From: Candidatus Kosakonia sp. 282A-S69
Lineage (GTDB): Bacteria > Pseudomonadota > Gammaproteobacteria > Enterobacterales > Enterobacteriaceae
Length of the DNA: 64,000 bases
Assembly (NCBI RefSeq): GCF_029433855.1
Contig: NZ_JAROAU010000003.1
Location: 2,388,858 to 2,452,857, forward strand
Direction of reading: 5' to 3'
Each line of letters starts with the position of its first letter. Position 1 is the stretch's first letter. The position numbers were made by a program, and so were the translations under genes. Of this stretch, positions 9,205 through 18,561 are shown in pieces. The notes below the pieces were generated by a model, which was given only the letters and a program-made list of their open reading frames with translations, was not told the origin of the DNA and searched no databases.

Positions 9205-9283
9205 GCCACTGCTTTTCTTTGATGTCCCCCGATTGTGGAGCCCATCAACCCCGCCGCTTAGGTTCAAGGTTGATGGGTTTTTT
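9205..9283 (+). ncRNA. rybB: RybB small regulatory RNA
   Basis: Hfq-dependent sRNA of the envelope stress response that represses outer-membrane protein mRNAs. The 79-base sequence follows E. coli RybB as I recall it: it begins GCCACTGCTTTTCTTT (the seed that pairs with omp messages), has the central GTGGAG element, and ends in the terminator hairpin CCCATCAAC/GTTGATGGG followed by six T. The differences I see are in the first loop and the terminator loop. It sits between ybjL and the rcdA position, as in E. coli, with a sigma-E promoter upstream. Confidence 0.95.
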
Positions 9284-9324
9284 GTTGCCCATCACCCTGC
9301 ATCTCTTTATTAAAGCCACTCTTT

Positions 9325-9789
9325 TCAAAAATTTATCCTGAACCAGAGCGCCCACAACACATAAGTTCCACCTATCAAAAAACCCCAACGATAGATTTTG
9401 ACAATCCCTGACTGGTTGCGCAGGTAAAACTGCATGGGCTTACGGTGTAAATTGTCTGCATTATAAGTTTTATGAAAGTGAGTCATTCGCTCAACGCCTT
9501 TGCCGCTGAGCGCAATGAAAAAACTGAGCCCCATTATCGTCATCAGCACCATGTACACCTTAAGAAATAGCCTCATGCTCTCAAGTATCAGCAGGCTGGA
9601 GTGATGTTTAACCAGCACAACCCCGTGTTGGGTTAGCGCCATCGCGCCGATATTGAGCGCCAGATGCACCACAATAAATATCCCGAAGTATTTCGCATTC
9701 GTTTTAAAGGTGTTTTTAAGGGTGACCTTGAAGACCCACGCAAAGAGCGCCGCCGTTGACGCTAACCACATTACCGTGTTGATAATCAT
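9325..9789 (-). CDS. Small membrane protein of unknown function
   Basis: 154 residues with about four hydrophobic segments (near residues 3-22, 33-53, 67-93 and 132-150) and a basic loop around residues 98-125 (HFHKTYNADNLHRKP). I do not recognise the family. It occupies the place that rcdA/ybjK holds in E. coli. The start is uncertain: ATG 9789 directly follows AAGGG with no spacer, and a second in-frame ATG lies 18 bases later. Base composition is somewhat more AT-rich than its neighbours. It faces rybB convergently, with 41 bases between the two 3' ends. Confidence 0.6.
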   Translation of the reverse strand: MIINTVMWLASTAALFAWVFKVTLKNTFKTNAKYFGIFIVVHLALNIGAMALTQHGVVLVKHHSSLLILESMRLFLKVYMVLMTIMGLSFFIALSGKGVERMTHFHKTYNADNLHRKPMQFYLRNQSGIVKIYRWGFLIGGTYVLWALWFRINF

Positions 9790-9981
9790 CCCTTATCTGC
9801 CTGTCTCGTGTTGCTTAGTTCATAAAAAAGGGCCTTAGCGACCCGAGAGGCGAACATCCTGCCACCAATAGCGCAGAGAGTGAAAAACTTTCTTATCTGC
9901 CCTTCTCTTCTGGCATAACAACGCCTGAGTGACGCAAAAAATGCTAGTGTTACTTCACCTTACTTTTTTTGATGTGAATCT

Positions 9982-11184
9982 ATGACTGAAAACGCCTCCC
10001 GAAAAGCCCTGCGCCATCGCCTATGGGCGCTGTTCACCTTCTTTTTTCTCCCCGGATTATTAATGGCCTCATGGGCGTCGCGTACGCCGGCGATACGCGA
10101 CGTTCTCTCAGTCTCGACAGCTGAAATGGGCGCGGTGCTGTTTGGTCTGTCGGTTGGGTCGATGAGCGGCATTCTCTCATCAGCATGGCTGGTGAAGCGT
10201 TTCGGGGCGCGCAAGGTGATCCGCGCCAGCATGTCCTTCTCGGTGCTCGGGATGGTGATTTTAAGTATCGCCCTGTGGTTCGCCTCACCGCTGCTCTTCG
10301 CCGTTGGTCTGGCCTGCTTTGGCGGCAGCCTGGGCGCGGGCGAAGTGGCGATGAATATCGAGGGCGCGGTGGTTGAGCAGGAGATGAACAAAACCGTGCT
10401 GCCGATGATGCACGGCTTTTACAGCCTGGGTACGCTGGTTGGCGCAGGGGTTGGGATGTCGTTAACCGCCCTCGGCATCAGCGCAAACCTGCACATTCTG
10501 CTGGCGGCGCTGGCGGCGATTGTGCCAATCATGCTGGCGATCTCCGCCGTGCCGGAGGGTACCGGGCAAAACAGCGCCGAAGAGCACGCCAGGCGTGAAA
10601 AAGGGATGCCCTTCTGGCGCGATACGCAGCTGCTGTTGATTGGCGTGGTGGTGCTGGCGATGGCGTTTGCTGAAGGCTCTGCCAATGACTGGTTGCCGCT
10701 GCTGATGGTGGATGGTCACGGCTTTAGCCCGACGTCCGGTTCGCTGATCTACACCGGTTTTACCCTCGGTATGACCACCGGACGCTTCTGCGGCGGGTGG
10801 TTTATTGACCGCTACAGCCGCGTCGCGGTAGTGCGTGCCAGCGCGATAATGGGCGCGCTGGGCATCGGCCTGATTATTTTTGTCGACAGCGCCTGGGTGG
10901 CGGGCTTCTCGGTCATTTTGTGGGGATTAGGCGCGTCGCTCGGCTTCCCGCTGACCATCTCGGCGGCCAGCGATACCGGGCCGGATGCCGCGACGCGCGT
11001 CAGCGTGGTGGCAACAACCGGGTACCTCGCCTTCCTCGTGGGCCCGCCGCTGCTCGGCTTCCTCGGCGAGCACTATGGATTGCGCAGCGCGATGCTGGTG
11101 GTGCTTGGCCTGGTGCTCATTGCCGCGCTGGTGGCGCGCGCGGTGGCAAAACCGGAACCGCAAGCACAGGCAGAACCCGGCTAA
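9982..11184 (+). CDS. ybjJ: MFS transporter YbjJ
   Basis: Inner-membrane major facilitator protein, 400 residues with about 12 hydrophobic segments. It has the YbjJ/FucP-like family hallmarks: [10 protein letters not shown] after the first helix, [13 protein letters not shown] near residue 140 and [10 protein letters not shown] near residue 230. The E. coli homologue is in the equivalent position. Substrate unknown. The C-terminus is a short hydrophilic tail. ybjI and ybjH, its E. coli neighbours, are not here; it converges directly on mdfA. A second member of the same family is at 34997-36145. Confidence 0.85.
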   Translation: MTENASRKALRHRLWALFTFFFLPGLLMASWASRTPAIRDVLSVSTAEMGAVLFGLSVGSMSGILSSAWLVKRFGARKVIRASMSFSVLGMVILSIALWFASPLLFAVGLACFGGSLGAGEVAMNIEGAVVEQEMNKTVLPMMHGFYSLGTLVGAGVGMSLTALGISANLHILLAALAAIVPIMLAISAVPEGTGQNSAEEHARREKGMPFWRDTQLLLIGVVVLAMAFAEGSANDWLPLLMVDGHGFSPTSGSLIYTGFTLGMTTGRFCGGWFIDRYSRVAVVRASAIMGALGIGLIIFVDSAWVAGFSVILWGLGASLGFPLTISAASDTGPDAATRVSVVATTGYLAFLVGPPLLGFLGEHYGLRSAMLVVLGLVLIAALVARAVAKPEPQAQAEPG

Positions 11185-11190
11185 CATTGG

Positions 11191-11214
11191 GGCGGCAGCC
11201 AGCGGGCTGCCGCC
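11191..11214. terminator. Hairpin between convergent ybjJ and mdfA
   Basis: A perfect 10-bp stem, GGCGGCAGCC/GGCTGCCGCC with an agcg loop, fills the 30-base gap between the two stop codons. There is no strong T-run on either side, so termination is probable from position but not certain. Confidence 0.55.
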
Positions 11215-12447
11215 TTATCCCTCCAGCGAATTCCCCATGCGCTTATCGCGCAGAAACACCACCATCAGCCCCAGCCAGATAAGCCCGTTCAGCAGGTTGA
11301 ACAGGCTAAACAGCCCGTTGCCGCCGAGCAGCCAGGCATGCTTACTGACCTCAATGCCGACGGTGAAGATAAACATCTGCAGCATACCCATCGCCGCCGA
11401 CACCGTCCCTTTGCTCATCTCGCTGGCAAACAGCGTCAGGCGCACCAGCCCGGCGTTGGCAAGGCCAATCCCGAAGGCGTAAACGCTTAACCCGGCCGTC
11501 ATCCACAAATAGGCGTGGGATGAGGCGACGGTGGCAACCGCCGCCAGCAGCAGGCCAGCAACAATCGGCCAACCGCCAAGAATGATCAGCGCGCGCACGG
11601 TACGCCGCGAGGTCAGGCGCGCCAGCACCAGGTTACCAATAATCAGCGCGCCGAAAATCGGCACCTGCAACAGGCCATACTCGTAGCTGCTGAGCTGCTC
11701 GCCGCTGATGATAATAATCGGCGACTGGGCAATCCACGCCAGCAGCGGCAGGCTGACAAAGCCGATGGCCAGCGCACCGGCAACAAAGCGCACGTTCTTC
11801 AGCACCTCGAGATAGTCGTGCCATAGAGATTTAAACGAGAGCTTTTCGCCAAGCCGGGTAGCGGTCTCCGGCATCGCCCGTTGTAACCCGAAGAAGGAGA
11901 AAGCTGCCAGCATGGCAAAGAGGACGAACATCCCCTCCCACGGGGCGGCATGCACCCACGCTGCGCCCACCAGCGGGCCAAGTAGTGGCGCAATCAGCGC
12001 GACGTTGGCCATCAGGGCGGTGATCTTGATACAGACCGCCTCCTCAAACGACTCCTGAATCGCCGCGTACCCCACGGCGCCAATAAAGCAGAGGCTGATG
12101 CCCTGTAAAAAGCGCAGCAGGGTGAACTGCTCAATGTTCTGCGCCAGCAGCGTCGCCAGGCAGGTGACAATAAACCACACCACGCCGGTCAGCATCACCG
12201 GGCGACGACCGATGCGATCGGAGAGCGGCCCTAACAGCCACTGTAAAAACATGCCGCCCGCCAGGTAGGCGGTCATTGAGGTCGGTACCCACTCAATGCC
12301 CGCGTTATATTGCTCGACCACCGTTAGCATACCGGGCTGGATCATATCGTTGCCGATATAGGTGGAGAATTCGTAAAGCACCAGACAGAGGGGGAATAAC
12401 AGCGCCCGTCGTCCCAGACGTTGGCCGGAAAGGGTATGGTTTTGCAT
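11215..12447 (-). CDS. mdfA: Multidrug transporter MdfA (Cmr)
   Basis: Proton-driven MFS exporter of chloramphenicol, cationic dyes and other drugs across the inner membrane. The product is 410 residues, identical in length to E. coli MdfA and very similar. The membrane-embedded acidic residues E26 and D34 ([10 protein letters not shown]) that carry proton and drug coupling are conserved, as is the motif A region [12 protein letters not shown]. It is transcribed alone, divergent from ybjG across 253 bases. It is an intrinsic chromosomal gene, not an acquired resistance gene. Confidence 0.95.
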   Translation of the reverse strand: MQNHTLSGQRLGRRALLFPLCLVLYEFSTYIGNDMIQPGMLTVVEQYNAGIEWVPTSMTAYLAGGMFLQWLLGPLSDRIGRRPVMLTGVVWFIVTCLATLLAQNIEQFTLLRFLQGISLCFIGAVGYAAIQESFEEAVCIKITALMANVALIAPLLGPLVGAAWVHAAPWEGMFVLFAMLAAFSFFGLQRAMPETATRLGEKLSFKSLWHDYLEVLKNVRFVAGALAIGFVSLPLLAWIAQSPIIIISGEQLSSYEYGLLQVPIFGALIIGNLVLARLTSRRTVRALIILGGWPIVAGLLLAAVATVASSHAYLWMTAGLSVYAFGIGLANAGLVRLTLFASEMSKGTVSAAMGMLQMFIFTVGIEVSKHAWLLGGNGLFSLFNLLNGLIWLGLMVVFLRDKRMGNSLEG

Positions 12448-12700
12448 GCAATCTCTTCCTTTGAAAAATCGCGCAGAGTGTAATCAAAGCCACCGCGCGA
12501 CGGTAGTGAATTCTCCCGTAAAAACAGATAAAGCACTTATTCACTCGTTTAAGGTTTGCTTAAGTGACAGGGCGTACGCTCAGTACCAGGAATTGTCTAA
12601 CTCTCCGGGGAGTAAGACAAAACCCCTTTACCCTGTGCCGCACCGCTTTTATGGTGAGCGCTTTGATCAATCCGGACTGTCATCAAAGAGTAACCTGTCT

Positions 12701-13309
12701 ATGTTAGAGAGCCTGAATCACACCCTGTTCTACTGGATTAACGCCACGCCCGACTCGCCCGCCTGGCTCCTGACCGTTGCCCATTTTGTTGCCAAAGATC
12801 TGATCAATATTGTGCCGCTGCTGGCCGTTGGGCTGTGGTTGTGGGGGCCGCGCAGCCAGGTCAGCGCTCAGCGTCAGCTGGTGATCAAAGTGGCGCTGGC
12901 GATCCTCGTCAGCCTCTCGCTCTCATGGATTTTAGGCCATACCTTTCCGCACGACAGGCCTTTTGTCGATCATGTCGGCTATAACTTCCTGCCGCACTCG
13001 GCGGATGACTCCTTCCCGAGCGATCACGGTACAGTGATCTTCACCTTTGCCGTCGCCTTTCTTGCCTGGCACCGCCTCTGGTCCGGCGCAGCCCTGATGG
13101 TAACCGCGCTGGCCATCGCCTGGTCGCGCGTTTACCTCGGCGTCCACTGGCCGCTGGATATGCTCGGCGGCTTGCTGGTCGGCATCTGCGGCTGTCTGAG
13201 CGCGCAAATTCTGTGGCAGGCCTTCGGCGAGAAGATTTATCACACCGCACAGCAGATCTATCGCCTCTGTTTTGCCTTCCCGATCCGCCGCGGCTGGGTG
13301 CGTGACTAA
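12701..13309 (+). CDS. ybjG: Undecaprenyl-diphosphatase YbjG (PAP2 family)
   Basis: Membrane PAP2-type phosphatase that recycles undecaprenyl pyrophosphate for cell-wall synthesis. The 202 residues carry the family motifs in order: FPHDRPF near residue 82, SFPSDHGT near 103, and SRVYLGVHWPLDMLGG near 142. I choose ATG 12701, which matches the E. coli N-terminus (MLE-LN). The open frame extends upstream to 12446, but that part is unlike any YbjG and overlaps the mdfA start region. A terminator follows at 13333. Confidence 0.92.
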   Translation: MLESLNHTLFYWINATPDSPAWLLTVAHFVAKDLINIVPLLAVGLWLWGPRSQVSAQRQLVIKVALAILVSLSLSWILGHTFPHDRPFVDHVGYNFLPHSADDSFPSDHGTVIFTFAVAFLAWHRLWSGAALMVTALAIAWSRVYLGVHWPLDMLGGLLVGICGCLSAQILWQAFGEKIYHTAQQIYRLCFAFPIRRGWVRD

Positions 13310-13332
13310 GCGCCAGGGCGCAGGTAAGATAA

Positions 13333-13361
13333 GGGCCCCGCTTATGCGGGGCTTCTTTTAT
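13333..13361 (+). terminator. Rho-independent terminator of ybjG
   Basis: Perfect stem GCCCCGC-ttat-GCGGGGC (13335-13352) followed by TTCTTTTATT, 25 bases after the ybjG stop and just before deoR. Confidence 0.75.
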
Positions 13362-13372
13362 TCGGGTGAATT

Positions 13373-14131
13373 ATGGAAACAAAACGTGACGAGCGGATCA
13401 ACCAGCTGCTGGCGGCGCTCAAGCGCAGCGATAAGCTGCATCTGAAAGAGGCAGCCGGCCTGCTTGGCGTTTCTGAAATGACCATTCGTCGCGATCTCAG
13501 CGCCAACAGCGCCCCGGTAGTGCTGCTCGGCGGCTATATTGTGCTTGAGCCGCGCTCAGCCAGCCACTATCTGTTAAGCGATCAGAAAAACCGCCTCGTC
13601 GAGGAGAAGCGCCGCGCGGCAAAGCTCGCCGCCGCGCTGCTGCAACCGCACCAGATGGCGTTTTTTGACTGCGGCACCACCACGCCGTGGATCATCGACG
13701 CGCTGCCTCAGGATCTGCCCTTCACTGCGGTCTGCTACTCGCTGAACACCTTTCTGGCGCTGCAGGAGAAACCGCTGTGCCGCGCCATTCTCAGCGGCGG
13801 CGAATTTCACGCCAGCAACGCCATTTTCAAGCCGCTGAACTTTAACGAAACCCTGAGCAACCTGCGCCCGGACATCGCTTTCTACTCCGCGGCAGGCGTG
13901 CACACGGAGCAGGGCGCAACCTGCTTTAATCTTGAAGAGCTGCCGGTAAAACAGTGGGCGATGAACAGTGCGCAACGTCATGTGCTGGTGGTTGATCACA
14001 GCAAATTCGGCAAAGTGCGCCCGGCCTGCATGGGCGCGTTGAACCGTTTCGACGTGATTGTCAGCGACCGCCGACCGGATGATGGCCTGGTCAGCGCGGC
14101 GAAAAAAGAGCAGATCACCCTTCTCTACTGA
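13373..14131 (+). CDS. deoR: Deoxyribonucleoside operon repressor DeoR
   Basis: Cytoplasmic transcription repressor of nucleoside catabolism (deoCABD, nupG, tsx), released by deoxyribose 5-phosphate. It has 252 residues, exactly as in E. coli. The helix-turn-helix is near residues 22-43 (LKEAAGLLGVSEMTIRRDL), followed by the SIS-like sugar-phosphate domain with FDCGTTTPWI near residue 100. It is convergent with dacC, with 29 bases between stops filled by a hairpin. Confidence 0.95.
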   Translation: METKRDERINQLLAALKRSDKLHLKEAAGLLGVSEMTIRRDLSANSAPVVLLGGYIVLEPRSASHYLLSDQKNRLVEEKRRAAKLAAALLQPHQMAFFDCGTTTPWIIDALPQDLPFTAVCYSLNTFLALQEKPLCRAILSGGEFHASNAIFKPLNFNETLSNLRPDIAFYSAAGVHTEQGATCFNLEELPVKQWAMNSAQRHVLVVDHSKFGKVRPACMGALNRFDVIVSDRRPDDGLVSAAKKEQITLLY

Positions 14132-14152
14132 CCGCGCCCGTCGGGCACGGTC
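14130..14152. terminator. Hairpin between convergent deoR and dacC
   Basis: The long inverted repeat GACCG-GCCCG / CGGGC-CGGTC, with one internal mismatch, lies directly at the deoR stop and 8 bases past the dacC stop. It probably serves both genes; no long T-run is seen. Confidence 0.5.
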
Positions 14153-14160
14153 ACCCGCAG

Positions 14161-15363
14161 TTATGAGAACCAGCTACCAAACCACTGGTGGAACTTCAGC
14201 AGGACAAAATCCCACATCCGCCCAACGAAGCCCGCTTCATTCACCGCTTCCATCACCACCAGCGGGCGCTGCTCAATGGTTTTATCATTCAGCTGGAAGT
14301 TGATGGTGCCCACCACCTGCCCCTTCTTCAGCGGCGCTTCAAGCTCCGGCTGGTTGAGGGTGAAGCTCGCTTTCAGGTTTTTAAACTGCCCTTTGGGAAT
14401 GGTGATCGATCCCGCTTCGCCTGCACCGAGCTTCACTTCGCTGCTGTTGCCAAACCAGACGCGCTGGCTGACAAAGGTGGCGTCAGGTTTCACCGGCGTC
14501 ACCGTTTCAAAAAAGCGGAAACCCCAGGTGAGCAGTTTTTCTGACTCGTTAAAGCGGATGCGGTCGGTTTTCGCCCCCAGCACCACGGAGATCAAGCGCA
14601 TGTCGCCCTGGGTGGCCGAGGCGACGAGGTTGTAGCCTGCCCCCTCGGTAGTACCCGTTTTCATGCCGTCCACGTTCATGCTGGTGCTCCACAGCAGACG
14701 GTTGCGGTTAGGCTGGCGGATCTTATTAAAGGTGAACTCTTTCTCTTTATGGATCGCGTACTCGTCCGGCACGTCGTGGATCAGCGCTTTGCCGAGTAGC
14801 GCCATATCGCGCGCGGTGCTGAACTGACCCGGCGCATCGAGCCCGTGGACGGTTTTGAACGTGGTATTGGTCAGCCCGAGCTTTTGCGCATAGCTGTTCA
14901 TCAGGCTGACGAATGAGTCCTGGCTGCCCGCCACATAATCGGCGATGGCGATGCTGGCATCATTTCCGGACTGAATAATGACCCCTTTATTCAAATCCGC
15001 CACCGAAACCTGATCGCCCGGTTTCAGGAACATCAGTGACGAGCCGCGCAGCACCGGGTTGCCGGTCGCCCACGCATCTTTGCCAACGGTGACGGTATCG
15101 GTCAGGTGGATTTTCCCCGCTTTCAGCGCCTGGCCGACCACATAGCTGGTCATCAGTTTGGTCAGGCTGGCAGGGTCGAGTTTTTCATCGGCGTTGCCCT
15201 CGGCCAGCACTTTGCCGCTGGCGTAATCCATCAGGATCCACGCGCGGGCATCGACCGGGGGCGCGGCAGGCGTTTGTTCTACTGCATATAACGAAGGGGA
15301 GAAGAGAAACAACAGCGCGGAGCCTGCTGCCAGGCCGCGAAGGGATAGAGAGAACTGCGTCAT
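14161..15363 (-). CDS. dacC: D-alanyl-D-alanine carboxypeptidase DacC (PBP6)
   Basis: Low-molecular-weight penicillin-binding protein that trims the terminal D-alanine from peptidoglycan pentapeptides, anchored on the outer face of the inner membrane. It has 400 residues. The signal peptide covers about residues 1-27. The serine peptidase triad motifs are SLTK (S66, K69), SGN (QSGND near 128) and KTG (MKTGTT near 234). The C-terminal amphipathic anchor ends [10 protein letters not shown], as in E. coli. ATG 15363 gives the E. coli length; an in-frame GTG at 15372 has AAGGA at good spacing and could be used instead. Confidence 0.95.
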   Translation of the reverse strand: MTQFSLSLRGLAAGSALLFLFSPSLYAVEQTPAAPPVDARAWILMDYASGKVLAEGNADEKLDPASLTKLMTSYVVGQALKAGKIHLTDTVTVGKDAWATGNPVLRGSSLMFLKPGDQVSVADLNKGVIIQSGNDASIAIADYVAGSQDSFVSLMNSYAQKLGLTNTTFKTVHGLDAPGQFSTARDMALLGKALIHDVPDEYAIHKEKEFTFNKIRQPNRNRLLWSTSMNVDGMKTGTTEGAGYNLVASATQGDMRLISVVLGAKTDRIRFNESEKLLTWGFRFFETVTPVKPDATFVSQRVWFGNSSEVKLGAGEAGSITIPKGQFKNLKASFTLNQPELEAPLKKGQVVGTINFQLNDKTIEQRPLVVMEAVNEAGFVGRMWDFVLLKFHQWFGSWFS

Positions 15364-15596
15364 ATAAGCCACCCGAGTATCCTTTCAATAAAACGTCACA
15401 TCACCGTGCCGTAACAAACGGTGAGTAATAACGCACAAACGAAACGAAAAAAACCGCTACTGGGTAAAGTTTTTAAAGTTTACGCAATAACAGCCTGTTG
15501 CGCGCCTGTTGTGCATTATTTTTCTAAGCCGTTGCCAGAACGTTAAGTTTCGCTCACGATAGATTCACTGAAACACACTTTTGCACAGGGGTAAAA

Positions 15597-16226
15597 ATGA
15601 TCACGCTGTGGGGACGGAATAATTCGACGAATGTCAAAAAAGTGCGCTGGCTGCTGGATGAACTGGAGCTGCCGTATGAGCATATTCTGGCGGGCCGGGA
15701 GTTTGGCGTTAATCACGATCCAGAGTACCTGGCGATGAACCCTAACGGGCTGGTGCCGCTGTTGCGCGACGACGAAACCGGAGCCGTGCTGTGGGAATCG
15801 AACACCATTGTTCGCTACCTGGCCGCGCAGTATGGACAGAGCCGGCTGTGGCTGGAGTCGCCTGTCGCGCGGGCGCAGGGGGATAAGTGGATGGACTGGT
15901 CGCTGAGTATGCTGGCCCCCAGACATAGCCCACTGCTGATGAACCTGGTGCGAACTGCAGCAGAAAAGCGCGATCATGCGGTGATTGCGTCGTCAAAAGA
16001 GGCGCTCGATGCTGCCTTACAGCTGCTTGATAATGAGCTGGCAACAACGCCATGGCTCTCGGGCGAAGCGTTTGGCTGTGGCGATATCGCCGTCGCACCG
16101 TTCGTCTATAACCTGTTCAATATCCCCGGCCTCAGCTGGGCGCCGCACCCGCATCTGCAGCGCTGGTACGCGCAGCTTTGCGAGCGCCCGGCGTTTCGCC
16201 ATAACGTGATGATCCCGGTGACGTGA
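15597..16226 (+). CDS. gstB: Glutathione S-transferase GstB
   Basis: Soluble glutathione transferase; E. coli GstB (YliJ) acts on bromoacetate-type electrophiles. The product is 209 residues (208 in E. coli). The N-terminal thioredoxin-like domain ([15 protein letters not shown], with NPNGLVPLL before the cis-Pro region and ESN binding gamma-glutamate) is followed by the helical domain with GDIAVAPF near residue 160. It is divergent from dacC and transcribed alone. A BIME follows its stop. Confidence 0.93.
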   Translation: MITLWGRNNSTNVKKVRWLLDELELPYEHILAGREFGVNHDPEYLAMNPNGLVPLLRDDETGAVLWESNTIVRYLAAQYGQSRLWLESPVARAQGDKWMDWSLSMLAPRHSPLLMNLVRTAAEKRDHAVIASSKEALDAALQLLDNELATTPWLSGEAFGCGDIAVAPFVYNLFNIPGLSWAPHPHLQRWYAQLCERPAFRHNVMIPVT

Positions 16227-16236
16227 TGGCTTGATT

Positions 16237-16316
16237 GCCGGATGGCGCTGGCGCTTATCCGGCCTACAAAAGCATGGTGCACGCGTAGGCCGGATAAGGC
16301 GCAGCCGCCATCCGGC
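16237..16316. repeat. BIME (two inverted REP palindromes)
   Basis: One REP unit starts GCCGGATGGCGC and ends TTATCCGGCCTAC. An oppositely oriented unit starts GTAGGCCGGATAAG and ends CCATCCGGC. The arrangement is the classical enterobacterial bacterial interspersed mosaic element. It lies between the convergent gstB and yliI genes. Confidence 0.9.
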
Positions 16317-16379
16317 AAGACAAACCCCACCTGGCCTAAACCGGATAACTGCGCACCATTCGGCACTAACACGGCGCGA

Positions 16380-17486
16380 TTACGATGCCGGACTCACCTT
16401 CCACAACTCACCGTTGCTCTCGTCGGTTAAGACATACAGATACCCATCCGGCCCGACGCGCACGTCGCGGATGCGGTGATTGCGATCGCCAAGAATGCGG
16501 CCATCTTCGCTCACCTTGTTGCCATCGACGCTCATCACAATCACATCCTTATCCTTCAGCGCGCCGATAAAGAGCTTGTTCTGCCACTGCTTAAAGGTAT
16601 CTGCATTGTAAAAGGCCATGCCGCTGACCGCCGGGGAGACTTTCCAGTAAAAGATCGGCTGCTCGGTTCCGTCGACAATGCCGCCTTTCGCTTCCGGGAT
16701 CTTCGTTCCGCTGTAGTTGATCCCCCAGGTGGCAATCGGCCAGCCGTAGTTTTTACCCTTTTCAGGCACGTTGATCTCATCCCCACCGCGCGGGCCATGC
16801 TCATTCAGCCACAGCGCCTGGCTCCACGGGTTGATCGCCATCCCCTGCGGGTTGCGAATGCCGTAAGACCAGATCTCCGGCCGGGCGCCCTGCTTGCCTG
16901 CAAAGGGATTATCCTCCGGCACTTTACCCTGATCCGTCAGCCGAACCAGCTTGCCCTGCAGCTTATCCAGCTCCTGCGCGGTCGGGCGCTGATTATTCTC
17001 ACCCAGCGCTATCCACAGATAACCTTTGCCATCAAACACCATCCGGCCGCCGAAGTGATTACCGGTCGAGAGTTTTGGCTGCTGGCGGAAAACGGTCTGG
17101 AACTGCTCGAGTTGCTTACCATCGTCGCTCAGGCGACCGAAGCCGACAGCGGTCCCCGCTTTGCCATCCTCTCCCGCTTCGGCATAGCTCAGCCACACGC
17201 GCCTTGATGAGGCAAAATCGGGTGCCAGCGCCACATCCAGCAAGCCCCCCTGCCCCTGCGCCCACACTTTTGGCACGCCGCTTATCGGATCGGAAAGCCC
17301 TTTACCCGCCTGCCAGTGGCGCAGTTCGCCGCCGCGCAGGGTGATCAGCATTCCGCCGTCATCAGGTAAAAAAGCCAGTGCCCAGGGGTGATCGAGTTTT
17401 GTTTGCAGGACATCCACGTTGACCGCAGCCGGAGCGGCGAGCACAGAGGTTGAGAGGAAAAGTAAGCACAGAGGAAGACGACGCAT
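16380..17486 (-). CDS. yliI: PQQ-dependent aldose sugar dehydrogenase YliI
   Basis: Periplasmic soluble quinoprotein (Asd/AliA) that oxidises aldoses with PQQ. It has 368 residues with a Sec signal peptide (cleavage about residue 17-18, VLAAPA). The beta-propeller contains the family signatures LDHPWALAFLPD near residue 32, GNHFGGRMVFDGKGYLWIALGE near 150 and HGPRGGDEIN near 235. AAGGAG precedes the ATG. Whether this organism makes PQQ cannot be told from the window. The substrate range follows the E. coli enzyme. Confidence 0.93.
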   Translation of the reverse strand: MRRLPLCLLFLSTSVLAAPAAVNVDVLQTKLDHPWALAFLPDDGGMLITLRGGELRHWQAGKGLSDPISGVPKVWAQGQGGLLDVALAPDFASSRRVWLSYAEAGEDGKAGTAVGFGRLSDDGKQLEQFQTVFRQQPKLSTGNHFGGRMVFDGKGYLWIALGENNQRPTAQELDKLQGKLVRLTDQGKVPEDNPFAGKQGARPEIWSYGIRNPQGMAINPWSQALWLNEHGPRGGDEINVPEKGKNYGWPIATWGINYSGTKIPEAKGGIVDGTEQPIFYWKVSPAVSGMAFYNADTFKQWQNKLFIGALKDKDVIVMSVDGNKVSEDGRILGDRNHRIRDVRVGPDGYLYVLTDESNGELWKVSPAS

Positions 17487-17569
17487 ACGGCACTCCTTTA
17501 TTAAGCGGTAAGCCTGGATAAAGGTTAGCCATCGATTTCGCGGGTGGGTTTGCTTTTACAAAAGCTTAA

Positions 17570-17594
17570 GCATAAAGGGGAGCTGGCTCCCCTT
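17570..17594 (-). terminator. Rho-independent terminator of bssR
   Basis: On the minus strand AAGGGGAG-ccag-CTCCCCTT is followed by TATGCTT, 24 bases downstream of the bssR stop. The stem is perfect and the U-tract short. Confidence 0.65.
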
Positions 17595-17617
17595 ATGGGT
17601 CAGGATGTGGAAGCGGC

Positions 17618-18001
17618 TCAGGCTTCAGCAAGCGGAGAGTGCTCATTCAGGTATTGAATGCTGTACTCGAGGATAGTGAGCGAGCGCTCCAGCTTGTCGA
17701 CATTCACCGAAATAAAGTTGGCGCAATCTCTTCGCCCGCTCATCAGTGAAACGGCGGCGGATGAGAGCGCCTCTTCGGCACTGTACATGGCGCTACGCGT
17801 ATCGCGATCCTCTATCTCTTGCAATCTTTCGCTTTTATCGCGGATCTCCAGCGCCAGAGCAAAAAACATCTCGCGCAGACGATCGTTTTCGTTGACCGAC
17901 ATATACCCTTTCGCTTTGCGCATCTGGATATAGGCCGCAAGGTCTGTTCTGGCAGTCATCAACTTCATTACTAAACGACGAGCGAGTTCATCAGCGGTCA
18001 T
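17618..18001 (-). CDS. bssR: Biofilm regulator BssR
   Basis: Small cytoplasmic protein implicated in E. coli biofilm formation and catabolite/AI-2 signalling; its biochemical action is unknown. The 127 residues equal E. coli BssR (YliH) in length. Similarity is moderate but collinear (DLAAYIQMRKAKGYMSVNEND near residue 22; AEEALSSAAVSLMSGRRDC near 80). I start at ATG 18001 because GGGAGG sits seven bases upstream; the frame continues open to 18037. It lies between yliI and the accessory block, as it does beside yliI in E. coli. Confidence 0.85.
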   Translation of the reverse strand: MTADELARRLVMKLMTARTDLAAYIQMRKAKGYMSVNENDRLREMFFALALEIRDKSERLQEIEDRDTRSAMYSAEEALSSAAVSLMSGRRDCANFISVNVDKLERSLTILEYSIQYLNEHSPLAEA

Positions 18002-18184
18002 ACTTTTACCTCCCTTGTCAGCCATTGGGCAGATCAATAGTATGGCCGCTTTTTGACCAATTACATGGGTTTGGTCAATAATATTCTCCTTTTGACGATC
18101 TTTTACACAGGCCGCGCCAGCTCTGGGCTGGCCTGCCGTTTCGCTTGTTTAAAAAGCGCTTCGCGACGTCAGGAGATAAGGAGA

Positions 18185-18550
18185 ATGAAAGCAGGTTCTC
18201 ACCCGGTGCAAACCACCGCAACAGTGGTTAGTGATTATCGCTCGGCCTATCCCGATCCGCTGACTATCCGCGAAGGGGAACGGGCGAAAATCAGCCACTG
18301 CGATCTGCAGTGGCGCGGCTGGATTTGGGTGACGTTAGATTCAGGAAAAGCGGGCTGGGCGCCGCAGCAGATCTTTACGCCGGTCAGCGCCGATGAGGGG
18401 ATCTGCCAGCAAGCCTACTGTGCACACGAACTCACGGTACAAACCGGCGAGCAGCTTACGGTGCATCGGCACCTGAACGGCTGGTATCTGGCTGAAAAAG
18501 CGGACGGCGACCTCGGCTGGGTGCCACAGGAGCACGTCGCGCTGATGTAA
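18185..18550 (+). CDS. Tandem SH3-like domain protein
   Basis: A 121-residue soluble protein without signal peptide. Two SH3-type repeats can be seen. Residues about 8-60 end in WVTLDSGKAGWAPQQIF, and residues about 70-121 end in YLAEKADGDLGWVPQEHV; each has the 'W...G..GW.P...' pattern of bacterial variant SH3 domains. Such domains bind peptides or cell-wall fragments, but without a signal peptide this one is likely cytoplasmic. ATG 18185 is chosen for AGGAG nine bases upstream; the open frame extends to 18053. Function unknown. Confidence 0.75.
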   Translation: MKAGSHPVQTTATVVSDYRSAYPDPLTIREGERAKISHCDLQWRGWIWVTLDSGKAGWAPQQIFTPVSADEGICQQAYCAHELTVQTGEQLTVHRHLNGWYLAEKADGDLGWVPQEHVALM

Positions 18551-18561
18551 GGCTGGGTGCA

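Noticed and set aside
12446-12700. N-terminal extension of ybjG
   Set aside because: The extra 85 residues are not found in YbjG, overlap the mdfA start region and have no ribosome site; ATG 12701 matches the family start.
16237-16316. CRISPR-like repeat at the REP palindromes
   Set aside because: The units are inverted REP sequences without regular spacers or cas genes; no CRISPR array is seen anywhere in the window.
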